NCBI RefSeq assembly: GCF_001996165.1
Contig: NZ_MUFP01000006.1
Location: forward strand, 171,578 to 206,745
Source of the DNA: Salinivibrio proteolyticus
GTDB lineage: Bacteria > Pseudomonadota > Gammaproteobacteria > Enterobacterales > Vibrionaceae
Reading direction: 5' to 3'
DNA: 35,168 nt
Of this stretch, positions 7,778 to 17,600 are shown in pieces; the first letter of the stretch is position 1, and each line of letters begins with the position of its first letter. The position numbers and the translations under genes are program-made. The notes under the pieces were generated by a model, which saw only the letters and a program-made list of their open reading frames with translations, made no database searches and had not been told where the DNA came from.

Positions 7778-7801
7778 AAAGGCCAGCGTTTGCTGGCCTT
7801 T
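7778..7801. terminator. Bidirectional terminator between the receptor gene and nadB
   Basis: GGCCAGC (7781-7787) and GCTGGCC (7792-7798) form a perfect stem around GTTT. It is flanked by AAAA on the left and TTTATTATT on the right, so it can end transcription from the plus-strand receptor gene and from the convergent nadB gene. Confidence 0.85.
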
Positions 7802-7819
7802 ATTATTACCGTCACATGG

Positions 7820-9436
7820 TTAGCAAGGTTGATCCGGCACCAAAATGGTTGGTCCAGAGTCCGGTAACTGCTCTGGGTAATCAATGGTGTAGTGCAGCCC
7901 TCGGCTTTCTTTACGCTGCATTGCACATCGCACCATCAGTTCCGCCACTTGCAACAAGTTACGCAGCTCGAGCAAGTTATTCGACACGCGGAAATTGGCG
8001 TAATACTCGTGAGTTTCTTGCTTGAGCAGTTCAATACGACGCAGTGCGCGCTCCAGACGCTTGGTGGAGCGAACAATCCCCATATAATCCCACATGAACA
8101 AACGCAGCTCGTGCCAGTTGTGCTGGATAACCACTTCTTCATCGGAGCAAATTACTTGGCTCTCATCCCAAGCAGGGAGCGGAGCAAGCGGCTCAACATG
8201 GTCTTGGTGCGCTTTGATATGTTCAGCGGCAGACCACGCGTAGACCACACACTCCAGAAGAGAATTAGACGCCATCCGGTTGGCGCCGTGCAAGCCGGTA
8301 TAGCTCACTTCGCCGATTGCATAGAGGCCCGGCAAGTCGGTATTGCCGTTTTGGTCAACAATCACACCGCCACAGGTATAGTGAGCGGCTGGTACAATCG
8401 GAATCGCGTCCTTGGTGAGATCAAACCCATAGGTCTGCAGCTTCTCGTAAATGGTCGGGAAATGCTTGGTGATAAAGTCAGGATCTTTATGACTGATATC
8501 TAAGTACATGCAATCAGCCCCGAGGCGCTTCATCTCATAGTCAATGGCACGGGCCACCACATCACGTGGGGCTAGCTCGCCACGCTCATCAAACTCTGAC
8601 ATGAATCGTGTCCCATCTGGGCGTTTGAGATGGGCGCCTTCACCACGTAATGCTTCGGTAAGCAAAAAGTTACGGGCATCAGGGTGATACAAACAGGTTG
8701 GGTGGAATTGATTAAATTCCAAATTAGCGACCCGACACCCCGCACGCCAAGCCATAGCGATGCCATCACCGGATGACACATCTGGGTTCGAGGTATACTG
8801 ATACACCTTGGATGCACCACCGGTCGCCAGCACCACAAAATTGGTCCGTACCGTGTCGACCACTTCTCGATCGCGGTTCCAGACATAGGCACCTAACACA
8901 TGATTGGGACCACCAAGGCCGATTTTTTTACGCGTAATAATGTCGAGCGCATTATGGCGTTCGAGCAAGGTAATATTGGGGTGGTTGCGTACATTGTCTT
9001 GCAGTGAGGTTTGCACGGCCATGCCGGTGGCATCCGCAGCATGAAGAATACGGCGGTGACTATGCCCACCTTCGCGGGTGAGGTGATATTTCGGCGTGTC
9101 ACTCTCAGTATCTTCTTGGTCGAAAGGCACGCCGCCATCGATCAGCCATTGTACGCAATCTTTCGCATTTCGAGCGATAAAGTCGACAACTTGCGTATCA
9201 CAAATGCCAGCGCCTGCAATTTGTGTGTCTTCAACGTGTGACTCGACAGAGTCCTGCTCATCAAAAACCGCGGCAATACCACCTTGCGCGTACAAGGTGG
9301 CTCCTTCGCTTAATGGGCCTTTGCTAAGTACAATCACTTTATGTGTGGGCGCCAAACGTAGCGCCAATGATAGGCCGGCGGCACCGCTGCCGATAACCAG
9401 CACATCACATTGATGTTCCTGAGTTGTGGTCGTCAT
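7820..9436 (-). CDS. nadB: L-aspartate oxidase
   Basis: NadB oxidises L-aspartate to iminoaspartate, the first step of de novo NAD synthesis, with oxygen or fumarate as acceptor. The N-terminal dinucleotide-binding motif is [18 protein letters not shown] (about residues 12-29). Further family motifs are [36 protein letters not shown] and [15 protein letters not shown] 9436 gives 538 residues, close to the 540 of E. coli; GGAC and AGGG precede it. A GTG-type start at 9505 would add 23 residues with no family match. The C-terminal helical domain is complete. The gene is convergent to the chemotaxis receptor and divergent from rpoE, the neighbour I recall in vibrios and enterics. Confidence 0.97.
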   Translation of the reverse strand: MTTTTQEHQCDVLVIGSGAAGLSLALRLAPTHKVIVLSKGPLSEGATLYAQGGIAAVFDEQDSVESHVEDTQIAGAGICDTQVVDFIARNAKDCVQWLIDGGVPFDQEDTESDTPKYHLTREGGHSHRRILHAADATGMAVQTSLQDNVRNHPNITLLERHNALDIITRKKIGLGGPNHVLGAYVWNRDREVVDTVRTNFVVLATGGASKVYQYTSNPDVSSGDGIAMAWRAGCRVANLEFNQFHPTCLYHPDARNFLLTEALRGEGAHLKRPDGTRFMSEFDERGELAPRDVVARAIDYEMKRLGADCMYLDISHKDPDFITKHFPTIYEKLQTYGFDLTKDAIPIVPAAHYTCGGVIVDQNGNTDLPGLYAIGEVSYTGLHGANRMASNSLLECVVYAWSAAEHIKAHQDHVEPLAPLPAWDESQVICSDEEVVIQHNWHELRLFMWDYMGIVRSTKRLERALRRIELLKQETHEYYANFRVSNNLLELRNLLQVAELMVRCAMQRKESRGLHYTIDYPEQLPDSGPTILVPDQPC

Positions 9437-9770
9437 GATCCCTGGTCCTCTTTCTACGCGGCCCATGTTACACCAATTTGTCACGCCTGCGCGCACTTGG
9501 ATCAAATCACAGTGAACGGAGGGGGAAAGTTTGCAACCATGCTATCCTTCAGGCGACAATATGGGCGGGCTAGGTTGTCATAATTTAGCCATCCCGTCAC
9601 AGTAATGTGATGACACCCAAAATAAAACCAACATGGTGAGGAACTTTTCCCCAGCCACTTCGTCGTAGTATGTGCGAATGCTCGCAAGAGGGTTTAACCG
9701 CGTTCTGACAACGTCGGGCACAGAATTTCGATAATCGGGCGGAAAGAACAACCAAGGAGTAAACGCTCGA
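9437..9770. other. 334-bp divergent spacer between nadB and rpoE
   Basis: No gene is evident here. The right half holds the candidate sigma-E promoter of rpoE. In the middle is TCACA-GTAA-TGTGA (9597-9610), a perfect 5-bp inverted repeat whose half-sites face the opposite way to a CRP site. I see no confident nadB promoter and no recognisable NadR box. Confidence 0.6.
9640..9669 (+). promoter_or_regulatory. Candidate sigma-E promoter of rpoE
   Basis: GGAACTT at 9640-9646 is a perfect match to the sigma-E -35 element. About 16 bp later is CGTCGTA, close to the family -10 pattern around GTCTGA. The site is about 105 bp upstream of the rpoE start, consistent with the known autoregulation of rpoE in other gammaproteobacteria. 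Confidence 0.65.
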
Positions 9771-10352
9771 ATGAGCGAGCAGCTAACCGATCAGGTTCTA
9801 ATAGAACGTGTACAGAATGGTGACAAGCAAGCATTCAACCTGTTAGTCGTCAAATATCAAAATAAGGTGTGCAACCTTATTGCCCGCTACGTGGGAACAC
9901 ACAGTGGCGATATTCCGGACATCGCACAAGAGGCGTTCATTAAAGCCTATCGTGCCTTACCGGGGTTTCGTGGTGAGAGTGCGTTTTATACTTGGCTGTA
10001 TCGCATTGCGGTGAACACAGCAAAGAACCATTTGGTGGCGCAAGGGCGTCGTCCACCCGGCAGTGATATAGACGCAGAAGATGCAGAGAATTTTGAAAGC
10101 GGCGGATCACTAAAAGAAATTTCGAACCCTGAGAACTTGATGTTGTCAGAGGAACTGAAGCAGGTAGTTTTTTCGACGATCGAATCACTGCCTGATGACT
10201 TAAAAACCGCAATTACGTTGCGTGAGCTCGATGGACTCAGCTACGAAGAAATTGCACAGGTAATGGATTGTCCAGTCGGTACGGTACGGTCTCGTATTTT
10301 CCGCGCTCGAGAGGCGGTGGAGAAGCGCATCCGACCACTGATGAAACGGTAA
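9771..10352 (+). CDS. rpoE: RNA polymerase sigma-E factor
   Basis: RpoE directs transcription of the envelope-stress regulon. The 193-residue protein has region 2 with DIAQEAFIKAYRALPGFRGE and FYTWLYRIAVNTAKNHL, and region 4 with a helix-turn-helix (LSYEEIAQVMDCPVGTVRSR). It is nearly colinear with E. coli RpoE (191 residues). AAGGAG at 9754-9759 lies 11 bases before the ATG. CGCTC (9764-9768) and GAGCG (9773-9777) can form a small stem that encloses part of the start codon. It is first in the rpoE-rseA-rseB-rseC operon. RseA holds it inactive until envelope damage triggers proteolysis. Confidence 0.98.
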   Translation: MSEQLTDQVLIERVQNGDKQAFNLLVVKYQNKVCNLIARYVGTHSGDIPDIAQEAFIKAYRALPGFRGESAFYTWLYRIAVNTAKNHLVAQGRRPPGSDIDAEDAENFESGGSLKEISNPENLMLSEELKQVVFSTIESLPDDLKTAITLRELDGLSYEEIAQVMDCPVGTVRSRIFRAREAVEKRIRPLMKR

Positions 10353-10384
10353 CGTGTTTTGCTGGCTGCATGACGGTGACATGA

Positions 10385-11020
10385 ATGACGGATAGAGAAC
10401 AAATTTCAGCGTTGTTAGATGGTGAGGTCGTGGATAACGCAGTGATCCACCAACTCGAGCACGATAATGACGCGCTGCAAACATGGGAAAGTTTCGGGAC
10501 CCTCCGTGACGTAATGCGAGGTGAAACTCCAAGCGCCGCACAGTGGGATATTGCTGGGGCGGTGGCGTCTGCGTTAGACAAGGAGCCAGTGCATACCCCT
10601 GTTCATCATCACGACAGTGATGTGATACCTATGCATGAAGCGCAGCCGACGCCGGAAAAAGCCCGTCGTCATTTGCCCAACTGGCTTCAACAAGTCACGC
10701 AAGTGGGGATGGCAGCCTGTGTGTCATTGGCCGTGATTGTCGGTGTGCAGCAGTATAACCAGCTGGAGAGCACATCACCGGTAGCGAGTACCGCCACGCA
10801 ACCACCTGTGCTAGAAACCATCCCGTTTTCGGGTGCTGCAGAACCGGTGAGTCTGAGCCGAGATGATTTTCGCTCAACGCCCACCGAAGCGCAGTTGATG
10901 GAGCAACGTCGCCGGATTAATGCGATGTTGAAAGACTACGAATTGCAGCTTCGTTTGAATAAAGATAGGCTGTCTGAGAATCAGACACTGGCACCGTCGA
11001 TGAGCAGTACAAATCAATGA
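10385..11020 (+). CDS. rseA: Anti-sigma-E factor RseA
   Basis: RseA is a single-span inner-membrane protein. Its cytoplasmic N-terminus binds and inhibits sigma-E; successive cleavage by DegS and RseP releases the sigma factor. The N-terminal domain shows the family pattern (ISALLDGEVVDNAV, then LQTWESFGTLRDVMRGE). A membrane span lies at about residues 106-122 (QVGMAACVSLAVIVGV), and a periplasmic tail of about 85 residues follows. At 211 residues it is close to E. coli RseA (216). A His-rich patch (HHHD, residues 74-77) sits in the cytoplasmic linker. It starts 32 bp after rpoE, and its stop overlaps the rseB start as ATGA. Confidence 0.95.
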   Translation: MTDREQISALLDGEVVDNAVIHQLEHDNDALQTWESFGTLRDVMRGETPSAAQWDIAGAVASALDKEPVHTPVHHHDSDVIPMHEAQPTPEKARRHLPNWLQQVTQVGMAACVSLAVIVGVQQYNQLESTSPVASTATQPPVLETIPFSGAAEPVSLSRDDFRSTPTEAQLMEQRRRINAMLKDYELQLRLNKDRLSENQTLAPSMSSTNQ

Positions 11021-11994
11021 AAAAAACTCTGATCGGTGCGCTTGCGCTGGTCGGTTTGATGTCTGCGCAAGCCTCGGCCGAACCTTCTGCCGAGGCTTTG
11101 TTACATCAAATGGACGTCGCAAGCGACACATTGGACTATGAAGTGTCCTACATCATGGTCGGCAAAAATAGTTTAGAGCCGATGCGCTTTCGGCATGCGC
11201 GTGTGGGTGAGAATGCATTCGGGCACTTAATGTACCTCAGTGGACCGCCGCGAGAAGTGATCCGTCGCGGTGATGAAGTGAGCTACTTTGAGCCGGGATA
11301 CGACCCCTTTACCATTGCCAGCGATCATATCGTTGCGCCACTTCCCACCTTGATTCAAACCGATATTGATGTCCTTGCACGTCAGTATGATTTTGTCTCA
11401 ATGGGTGAATCTCGTGAAGCGGGTATGGCTTGCCAAGTGGTGCGAATCACACCAAAAGATGGTGAGCGTTACTCGTATCTTTTGTGGATTGATGAAGAGA
11501 GCAAGCTGCCGGTCCGCGCGGATTTATTGGACCGAGATGGTGATCCGCTGGAGCAATATCGCGCATTGTCGCTCGTGGTCACGCCGCGCATAAGCGAAGC
11601 GATGCAGCAACTGGCAGAACTCACGCTCCCACCTGTACTCAAACTGCCCACTACCAGCCGCTCATCATTAGATTGGCAAGTCACCCAATTGCCGGATGGT
11701 TTTGAGCCTGTGTACAGCAATCGCCATCGCTTGATGATGACCAAACGTGCGGTTGAAAGCCAAATGTTTAGCGACGGCCTGTTCAGTTTTTCGGTTTATT
11801 TGGCGAAAGCGGACGATGTCTCGGTACGCGAGCAAATTGTCCGTCAGGGGCGCCGGACGTTACACAGTGTGATTAGCGGAAACGCAGAGATTACCGTGGT
11901 GGGTGATATTCCGCCTGAAACCGCTAAACGTGTCGCTAATTCGGTGCGTATCACCGATAATGGAGAAAAAGCATCGCAACAGGTTGAACAATGA
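11017..11994 (+). CDS. rseB: RseB, periplasmic regulator of sigma-E
   Basis: RseB (MucB family) binds the periplasmic part of RseA and shields it from DegS; it is thought to sense mislocalised lipoproteins and lipopolysaccharide. A cleavable signal peptide is clear (MKKTLIGALALVGLMSAQAS, cut near residue 21). The large N-terminal lipoprotein-like domain and the smaller C-terminal domain (PDGFEPVYSNRHRLMMTKRA and following) are both present in the 325 residues. The start overlaps the rseA stop by 4 bp (ATGA), and its own stop overlaps rseC the same way, so the operon is tightly coupled. Confidence 0.95.
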   Translation: MKKTLIGALALVGLMSAQASAEPSAEALLHQMDVASDTLDYEVSYIMVGKNSLEPMRFRHARVGENAFGHLMYLSGPPREVIRRGDEVSYFEPGYDPFTIASDHIVAPLPTLIQTDIDVLARQYDFVSMGESREAGMACQVVRITPKDGERYSYLLWIDEESKLPVRADLLDRDGDPLEQYRALSLVVTPRISEAMQQLAELTLPPVLKLPTTSRSSLDWQVTQLPDGFEPVYSNRHRLMMTKRAVESQMFSDGLFSFSVYLAKADDVSVREQIVRQGRRTLHSVISGNAEITVVGDIPPETAKRVANSVRITDNGEKASQQVEQ

Positions 11995-12488
11995 TTAAAG
12001 CGCTTGCGGAAGTGACTGGATATCAAAATGGCTGGTTGGCACTGGCATGTCAGCAACAAACCAGCTGTGGCAGTTGCCAATCACAAAGTCAGTGTGGCAC
12101 CGGTATCGTGTCTAAAGCGTTGCCTGGTAAGGTTAATCATGTCAAAGTGCGTGCCCCCAAAGCGTTACCGGTCGGGACCTTGGTTGAAATTGGTCTTGCG
12201 GAAGCCACCTTGGTGCGTTCCGCGTTAATTGTCTATCTGGTGCCGTTGGTAATGTTGATGGTAGGCGCACTGCTTGGTCAGTTTGTGTTTGCCGAGCTTG
12301 CCAGTGGCGGCGAGGCTGGCGTGATTGCCACCAGTGTTGGTTTTGGCACATTCGGTGTGCTGATTGCACGCTATTTGGCGGCACGGGTAGGAACGCCTGA
12401 GCAACAGCAGCCCCAGTTATTACGCGTGATGGGAGAGCCAGTTTCCGAGCTCGCGGTGATAAATGCAGCACGTCAGGATAGCGACTAG
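11991..12488 (+). CDS. rseC: RseC, integral membrane protein of the sigma-E/SoxR-reducing system
   Basis: RseC is an inner-membrane protein with a cytoplasmic N-terminal cysteine cluster, linked to modulation of sigma-E and to the system that reduces SoxR. The cysteines are at residues 20, 26, 29 and 35 (CQQQTSCGSCQSQSQC), as in the family, and could bind a metal or Fe-S cluster. Two membrane helices follow (about residues 77-97 and 105-127), the first containing LIVYLVPLVMLMVGALLGQF. The length of 165 residues is normal. The start overlaps the rseB stop by 4 bp. The next gene, lepA, follows after 78 bp, without a clear terminator. Confidence 0.93.
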   Translation: MIKALAEVTGYQNGWLALACQQQTSCGSCQSQSQCGTGIVSKALPGKVNHVKVRAPKALPVGTLVEIGLAEATLVRSALIVYLVPLVMLMVGALLGQFVFAELASGGEAGVIATSVGFGTFGVLIARYLAARVGTPEQQQPQLLRVMGEPVSELAVINAARQDSD

Positions 12489-12566
12489 CCACTATTTTCG
12501 GTAGAATCCGCCCCACCTGATCCTAGGATCCCATTCTTGTAGATAACGAGTAAGTCACACTAACAC

Positions 12567-14363
12567 ATGAAGCATATTCGTAACTTTTCGATCATCGCCC
12601 ACATTGACCACGGTAAGTCGACCCTTTCCGATCGACTCATTCAAGTATGTGGGGGCCTTACTGACCGGGAAATGGCTTCTCAGGTCCTCGACTCTATGGA
12701 CTTAGAGCGCGAGCGCGGTATCACCATCAAAGCACAGAGTGTGACACTGAACTATAAAGCCAAAGACGGCAATGAGTATCAGCTTAACTTCATTGATACG
12801 CCAGGACACGTCGACTTCTCTTATGAGGTGTCACGCTCACTGAAAGCGTGTGAAGGTGCTTTGCTGGTGGTAGATGCTGGACAGGGCGTGGAAGCTCAGA
12901 CCCTAGCAAACTGCTACACCGCGATTGAAATGGACTTGGAAGTCGTGCCTGTTCTGAACAAAATCGACCTTCCGGCTGCCGACCCTGATCGTGTCGCGCA
13001 AGAAATTGAAGACATCGTGGGTATTGAAGCCATTGATGCTACCCGCTGTTCGGCGAAAACCGGCGTGGGCGTGGATGATGTACTGGAAGATATTGTACGT
13101 CTTATCCCGCCACCAGAAGGCGATCCGAATGCCCCCACGCAAGCCCTGATCATTGACTCTTGGTTTGATAACTACCTAGGGGTGGTGTCATTGGTGCGTA
13201 TCCGTGAAGGTGAGCTCAAAAAAGGCGATAAAGTCAAAATCATGAGCACCGGCCAAGAGTGGAACATTGATAGCATCGGCATTTTCACGCCGAAACGCAA
13301 AGAGCTCCAAGGGCTGAAAACGGGTGAAGTGGGCTGGGTGATCTGTGGCATTAAAGACATTCTTGGCGCGCCAGTGGGTGACACCATTACCCATGCAAAA
13401 AATGGCTGTGAAAAGCGCATTGAAGGTTTCCAAAAGGTCAAGCCACAGGTGTATGCCGGCTTGTTCCCTATCTCCTCGGATGATTATGAAAACTTCCGTG
13501 ATGCGCTAGGTAAACTGAGCTTAAACGACGCCTCACTGTTTTATGAGCCAGAAAGCTCAGCGGCACTGGGCTTTGGTTTCCGCTGTGGTTTCCTTGGCAT
13601 GCTCCATATGGAAATCATCCAAGAGCGTCTTGAGCGTGAATACAACCTCGACCTGATTACCACCGCCCCGACGGTTGTGTACGAAGTGACACAAAACGAC
13701 GGAGAAGTGGTTTACGTGGATAGCCCCGCGAAGCTGCCGCCGATCAACGATATCGATACCATCGGTGAGCCGATCGCCCGTTGTAACATCTTGGTGCCAA
13801 GTGAGTTTGTCGGTAACGTCATCTCCTTATGTGTGGAGAAGCGCGGCATGCAAGTAGATATGGTGTATCACGGCAACCAAGTGGCGCTAACCTACGATAT
13901 CCCAATGGCTGAAGTGGTCTTGGACTTCTTCGACCGGATTAAATCGACGTCCCGCGGTTATGCCTCTTTGGATTACAACTTCCAGCGCTATGAAGTATCC
14001 GATATGGTGCGGGTAGATATTCTTCTTAACGGCGACCGTGTTGATGCCTTGGCGATTATTACTCACCGTGATAATGCCCAGCCTCGAGGCCGTGACTTGG
14101 TTGAGAAGATGAAAGAGTTTATCCCACGTCAGCAATTTGATATTGCGATTCAGGCGGCGATTGGTAACCACATCGTTGCACGCTCAACCGTGAAGCAGCT
14201 ACGTAAAAACGTTACAGCTAAATGTTATGGCGGTGACGTGAGTCGTAAGAAAAAACTACTGCAAAAACAAAAAGAAGGTAAGAAGCGCATGAAGCAGATC
14301 GGTAACGTCGAACTGCCGCAAGAAGCCTTTTTGGCCATTTTGCATGTGGGCAAAGACAAATAA
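12567..14363 (+). CDS. lepA: Elongation factor 4 (LepA)
   Basis: LepA is a ribosome-associated translational GTPase, proposed to act in back-translocation or 30S subunit biogenesis. The GTPase motifs are AHIDHGKST (G1), RERGITIK (switch I), DTPGHVDF (G3) and [10 protein letters not shown] (G4). The LepA-specific C-terminal domain is present ([20 protein letters not shown]). At 598 residues it matches E. coli LepA (599). The ribosome binding site is weak. The 78 bp before it include a perfect GATCCTAGGATC palindrome (12519-12530) of no known role. It is followed after 14 bp by lepB, the conserved pairing. Confidence 0.98.
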   Translation: MKHIRNFSIIAHIDHGKSTLSDRLIQVCGGLTDREMASQVLDSMDLERERGITIKAQSVTLNYKAKDGNEYQLNFIDTPGHVDFSYEVSRSLKACEGALLVVDAGQGVEAQTLANCYTAIEMDLEVVPVLNKIDLPAADPDRVAQEIEDIVGIEAIDATRCSAKTGVGVDDVLEDIVRLIPPPEGDPNAPTQALIIDSWFDNYLGVVSLVRIREGELKKGDKVKIMSTGQEWNIDSIGIFTPKRKELQGLKTGEVGWVICGIKDILGAPVGDTITHAKNGCEKRIEGFQKVKPQVYAGLFPISSDDYENFRDALGKLSLNDASLFYEPESSAALGFGFRCGFLGMLHMEIIQERLEREYNLDLITTAPTVVYEVTQNDGEVVYVDSPAKLPPINDIDTIGEPIARCNILVPSEFVGNVISLCVEKRGMQVDMVYHGNQVALTYDIPMAEVVLDFFDRIKSTSRGYASLDYNFQRYEVSDMVRVDILLNGDRVDALAIITHRDNAQPRGRDLVEKMKEFIPRQQFDIAIQAAIGNHIVARSTVKQLRKNVTAKCYGGDVSRKKKLLQKQKEGKKRMKQIGNVELPQEAFLAILHVGKDK

Positions 14364-14377
14364 TAACGGATTAAAGT

Positions 14378-15277
14378 ATGGCCAATACATTTTCTTTGAT
14401 ACTGGTGCTGGTGACTGTGGTCACCGGCATAATTTGGGTGTTAGACAAGTACCGTTGGGCGCCGCAACGCCGCCAAGCGGCCGCGAAAACCCTAAACGTG
14501 TCTGACAGTGATGTCGATAGCGAACAAGTTGCCAAGATGGCGCCTCAGCCCAGTTGGATTGAGAACGCGGTATCGATTTTCCCGGTCATTGCCGTGGTAT
14601 TGGTCTTGCGATCCTTTATTTATGAGCCTTTTCAAATTCCATCAGGATCCATGATGCCAACCTTGCTGGTTGGCGATTTTATTTTGGTGGAAAAGTTTGC
14701 CTATGGGCTGCGCGATCCCGCGTTTCATACCGAGCTGGTTGAGACCGGCAAACCGGAACGCGGTGATATCGTGGTCTTTAAGTATCCACCACAACCGAAT
14801 ATCGATTACATCAAGCGAACGATCGGCTTGCCGGGCGATACCATTGTCTATACCAAAGAAAAACGACTGTGTATCCAGCCAAAAGGGCAATCACAATGCG
14901 AGCCTGTGCCCATTGATAATATTGAGCCGAGCGAGTTTTCCCAAGGCGGTGTGAACTTGATTCAGGCGCAAGAAACCTTAGGCGCGCAAGCACACCAGAT
15001 CCTCGTGAACCCATCCCGCAATGACCGCGTGGCTGCCTATCAGCCTCGTCCGGGCGTTAACAGCTGGGTGGTGCCGGAAGGCCATTACTTCATGATGGGG
15101 GATAACCGAGATAACAGTGCTGACAGCCGTTTCTGGGGATTTGTCCCTGAACGCAACTTAGTCGGCAAAGCGGTGGCGATCTGGATAAGCTTTGAGTTCG
15201 AGCGTGACAGTGATAGCTGGCTACCATCTTGGGTGCCGACAGGCGTTCGCTTTAACCGTATTGGTGGTATTAATTAA
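14378..15277 (+). CDS. lepB: Signal peptidase I
   Basis: LepB removes signal peptides from exported proteins at the periplasmic face of the inner membrane. The Ser-Lys catalytic dyad is visible: Ser91 in SGSMMPTLLVGD and Lys146 in DYIKRTIGLPGD. The conserved GDNRDNSADSRFWGFVP box lies near the C-terminus. Two N-terminal membrane helices (about residues 4-22 and 64-82) are separated by a basic cytoplasmic loop. Length is 299 residues against 324 in E. coli. It follows lepA by 14 bp and precedes rnc by 9 bp. Confidence 0.97.
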   Translation: MANTFSLILVLVTVVTGIIWVLDKYRWAPQRRQAAAKTLNVSDSDVDSEQVAKMAPQPSWIENAVSIFPVIAVVLVLRSFIYEPFQIPSGSMMPTLLVGDFILVEKFAYGLRDPAFHTELVETGKPERGDIVVFKYPPQPNIDYIKRTIGLPGDTIVYTKEKRLCIQPKGQSQCEPVPIDNIEPSEFSQGGVNLIQAQETLGAQAHQILVNPSRNDRVAAYQPRPGVNSWVVPEGHYFMMGDNRDNSADSRFWGFVPERNLVGKAVAIWISFEFERDSDSWLPSWVPTGVRFNRIGGIN

Positions 15278-15286
15278 TTCTGGAAC

Positions 15287-15964
15287 ATGATGACAACACT
15301 AACAGATAAACTGCAGCGTGAGATTGGCTACCAATTCAATAACGCGGCATTACTTGAGCTTGCACTGACACACAGAAGCGCCAATGGCACCCACAATGAG
15401 CGTTTGGAGTTTCTGGGTGATTCGATTCTCAGCTTTGTGATTGCTGACGATCTCTACCACCGTTTTCCTAAAGTGGATGAGGGGGATATGAGTCGTATGC
15501 GCGCGACCTTGGTGCGCGGCAATACCTTGGCTGAGATTGGGCGTGAGTTTTCACTGGGCGAAGTACTGCGCCTTGGCCCAGGAGAACTTAAAAGTGGCGG
15601 CTACCGCCGAGACTCAATTTTGGCGGATGCGGTAGAAGCGCTGATTGGTGCTATCTTTTTGGATAGTGATATTGATACGGTGCAGCGCATTATCCTCAAC
15701 TGGTATCAACAACGCTTAAATACCATTGAGCCAGGCGTCAGCCAAAAAGATCCCAAAACCCGCTTGCAAGAGCACCTACAAGGCAAGCGTAAACCGTTAC
15801 CGTCTTACACGGTAATGAAAGTACGTGGCGAGGCACACAACCAAGAGTTTACGGTGGAGTGTCAAGTGGCAGGACTGGAGCGTTCTGTGATAGGCAAAGG
15901 CAGCAGTCGTCGCAAGGCAGAGCAAGCGGCTGCAGAGTTAGCATTACAGAAGTTGGCACAATGA
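15287..15964 (+). CDS. rnc: Ribonuclease III
   Basis: RNase III cleaves double-stranded RNA, including 30S rRNA precursor and many regulated mRNAs. The catalytic signature ERLEFLGDS holds Glu41 and Asp45, and [12 protein letters not shown] holds Asp114 and Glu117. With the first ATG at 15287 these numbers equal those of E. coli RNase III, which supports that start over the ATG at 15290. The C-terminal dsRNA-binding domain is present ([13 protein letters not shown], then [16 protein letters not shown]). In E. coli rnc is autoregulated by cleavage of its own leader; only 9 bp separates it from lepB here. It overlaps era by ATGA. Confidence 0.97.
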   Translation: MMTTLTDKLQREIGYQFNNAALLELALTHRSANGTHNERLEFLGDSILSFVIADDLYHRFPKVDEGDMSRMRATLVRGNTLAEIGREFSLGEVLRLGPGELKSGGYRRDSILADAVEALIGAIFLDSDIDTVQRIILNWYQQRLNTIEPGVSQKDPKTRLQEHLQGKRKPLPSYTVMKVRGEAHNQEFTVECQVAGLERSVIGKGSSRRKAEQAAAELALQKLAQ

Positions 15965-16866
15965 CACAAGCACAGCACTGCGGATTTATCGCCATTGTCG
16001 GGCGTCCAAACGTCGGCAAATCGACCTTGCTCAACCGTCTCGTTGGGCAAAAGCTCTCGATTACGTCACGCAAACCGCAAACCACGCGCCACCGTATCAT
16101 GGGCGTAGATACCCGTGATAACTATCAAGCCGTCTATGTAGATACACCGGGACTGCATATTGAAGAAAAGCGTGCGATCAACCGCCTGATGAACCGAGCG
16201 GCAAACAGCTCGTTGACCGATGTTGAGCTCGTTCTTTTCTTGGTTGATGGCACCCACTGGACCAAAGATGACGAAATGGTTCTGAACAAGCTGGCGCGTT
16301 CAGAGTTGCCAACCGTGCTCTTGGTTAACAAAGTGGATAATGTGCGTGAAAAGACTGAACTCTTCCCGCACCTACAAACCTTATCGGAAAAGATGGAGTT
16401 TGTTGATGTGATCCCAGTGTCTGCGAAACACGGTACCAATATCGATGTGGTCGAGCAGCGTGTTCGCGATGCCTTACCTGAGTGCGAGTACTACTTCCCA
16501 GAAGAGTACGTGACAGATCGCTCACAACGCTTTATGGCGTCAGAAATCATTCGTGAAAAGCTAATGCGTTTCACGGGTGAAGAGCTACCTTACTCGGTGA
16601 CCGTCGAAATCGAGCGCTTTGATTACAATCCAGAAACGGATGGTTTTCATATTAATGGTCTGATTTTGGTCGAGCGCCATGGCCAAAAGAAAATGGTGAT
16701 TGGTAAAGGCGGCGAGAAAATCAAACGTATCGGCCGTGAGGCCCGACTCGATATGGAAGATCTATTTGAGCGCAAGGTCTACCTCGAGCTTTGGGTTAAA
16801 GTAAAATCCGGTTGGGCAGATGACGAACGTGCACTGCGCAGCTTGGGCTACATTGACGATCTCTAA
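15961..16866 (+). CDS. era: GTPase Era
   Basis: Era is an essential GTPase that binds the 3' end of 16S rRNA and acts in 30S assembly and cell-cycle control. The G motifs are GRPNVGKST (G1), DTPGLH (G3) and NKVD (G4). The C-terminal KH domain carries [20 protein letters not shown] 15961, overlapping the rnc stop as ATGA, gives 301 residues, the E. coli length. An upstream in-frame start at 15859 lies inside rnc and is not credible. rnc-era-recO is a conserved operon. Confidence 0.98.
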   Translation: MTQAQHCGFIAIVGRPNVGKSTLLNRLVGQKLSITSRKPQTTRHRIMGVDTRDNYQAVYVDTPGLHIEEKRAINRLMNRAANSSLTDVELVLFLVDGTHWTKDDEMVLNKLARSELPTVLLVNKVDNVREKTELFPHLQTLSEKMEFVDVIPVSAKHGTNIDVVEQRVRDALPECEYYFPEEYVTDRSQRFMASEIIREKLMRFTGEELPYSVTVEIERFDYNPETDGFHINGLILVERHGQKKMVIGKGGEKIKRIGREARLDMEDLFERKVYLELWVKVKSGWADDERALRSLGYIDDL

Positions 16867-16902
16867 GTTACCCACTCGGTAGCCATACACAGGAGGGGCG
16901 GC

Positions 16903-17598
16903 GTGGACGGCTTTCAACGCGGTTTTGTGCTTCACTCACGCCCCTATAGCGAAACCAGCCTGATCCTTGATGTGTTCTCTGAAGGCGAGGGCCGAGTTAG
17001 CTTGCTGGCTAAAGGCGCGCGCGGTAAGCGCTCTGCACTCAAAGGCGCCTTACAACCTTTCACCCCGCTGTTGCTAAAATGGGGCGGTCGCGGTGAATTG
17101 CGTACTTTACGGAGCGCTGAAGCGACCGGTTTGGCGTTACCACTTTCTGGTAATGCGCTCTATTCTGGCTTTTATCTCAACGAAGTTTTAATGCGCGTCC
17201 TTGAGCCGCAAACACCGTACCCGACGGTCTTCCTCGATTATGTCACTGCACTGACGCAACTAGCACGCTATAACAATCCCGAGCCGGCACTGCGCCGTTT
17301 TGAACTCGCGTTACTCGAGGCGCTGGGCTATGGGGTTGATTTTCTTCATTGCGCTGGCAGTGGTGACCCGATTGACGATAACATGACGTATCTGTTTCGC
17401 GAACAACAAGGGTTTGTCGCGTCCCTGATGAAAAGCCAACAACGGCAGTTTACCGGTCACGATCTGCGTGCGCTGGCGACGCGTCAATTTGACACCAGCG
17501 ACCAATTGCGGGCTGCGAAGCGGTTTACACGCATTGCGCTTAAGCCATACTTAGGCCCTAAGCCGCTCAAAAGCAGAGAATTGTTTAGAAGGAAATAA
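16903..17598 (+). CDS. recO: DNA repair protein RecO
   Basis: RecO works with RecR to load RecA on SSB-coated single-stranded DNA in gap repair. The 231 residues match E. coli RecO over the OB-fold ([20 protein letters not shown], then [20 protein letters not shown]) and the helical domain ([18 protein letters not shown], then [16 protein letters not shown]). The start is GTG 16903, preceded by a strong AGGAGG at 16891-16896; the second codon onward (DGFQRGF) aligns with the E. coli N-terminus, so GTG is secure. It lies 36 bp after era and 2 bp before pdxJ. Confidence 0.97.
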   Translation: MDGFQRGFVLHSRPYSETSLILDVFSEGEGRVSLLAKGARGKRSALKGALQPFTPLLLKWGGRGELRTLRSAEATGLALPLSGNALYSGFYLNEVLMRVLEPQTPYPTVFLDYVTALTQLARYNNPEPALRRFELALLEALGYGVDFLHCAGSGDPIDDNMTYLFREQQGFVASLMKSQQRQFTGHDLRALATRQFDTSDQLRAAKRFTRIALKPYLGPKPLKSRELFRRK

Positions 17599-17600
17599 TC

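Noticed and set aside
7892-8503. 203-codon plus-strand frame inside nadB
   Set aside because: It is entirely antisense to the conserved NadB coding region, with no ribosome binding site; it is a codon-bias shadow.
9597-9610. CRP-binding site between nadB and rpoE
   Set aside because: The CRP half-sites are in the reverse order (TCACA then TGTGA) with a 4-bp gap, so it does not fit TGTGA-N6-TCACA.
12519-12530. Perfect palindrome GATCCTAGGATC upstream of lepA
   Set aside because: It is a 12-bp palindrome with no second copy nearby, no loop to form a hairpin and no known regulator; chance is a fair explanation.
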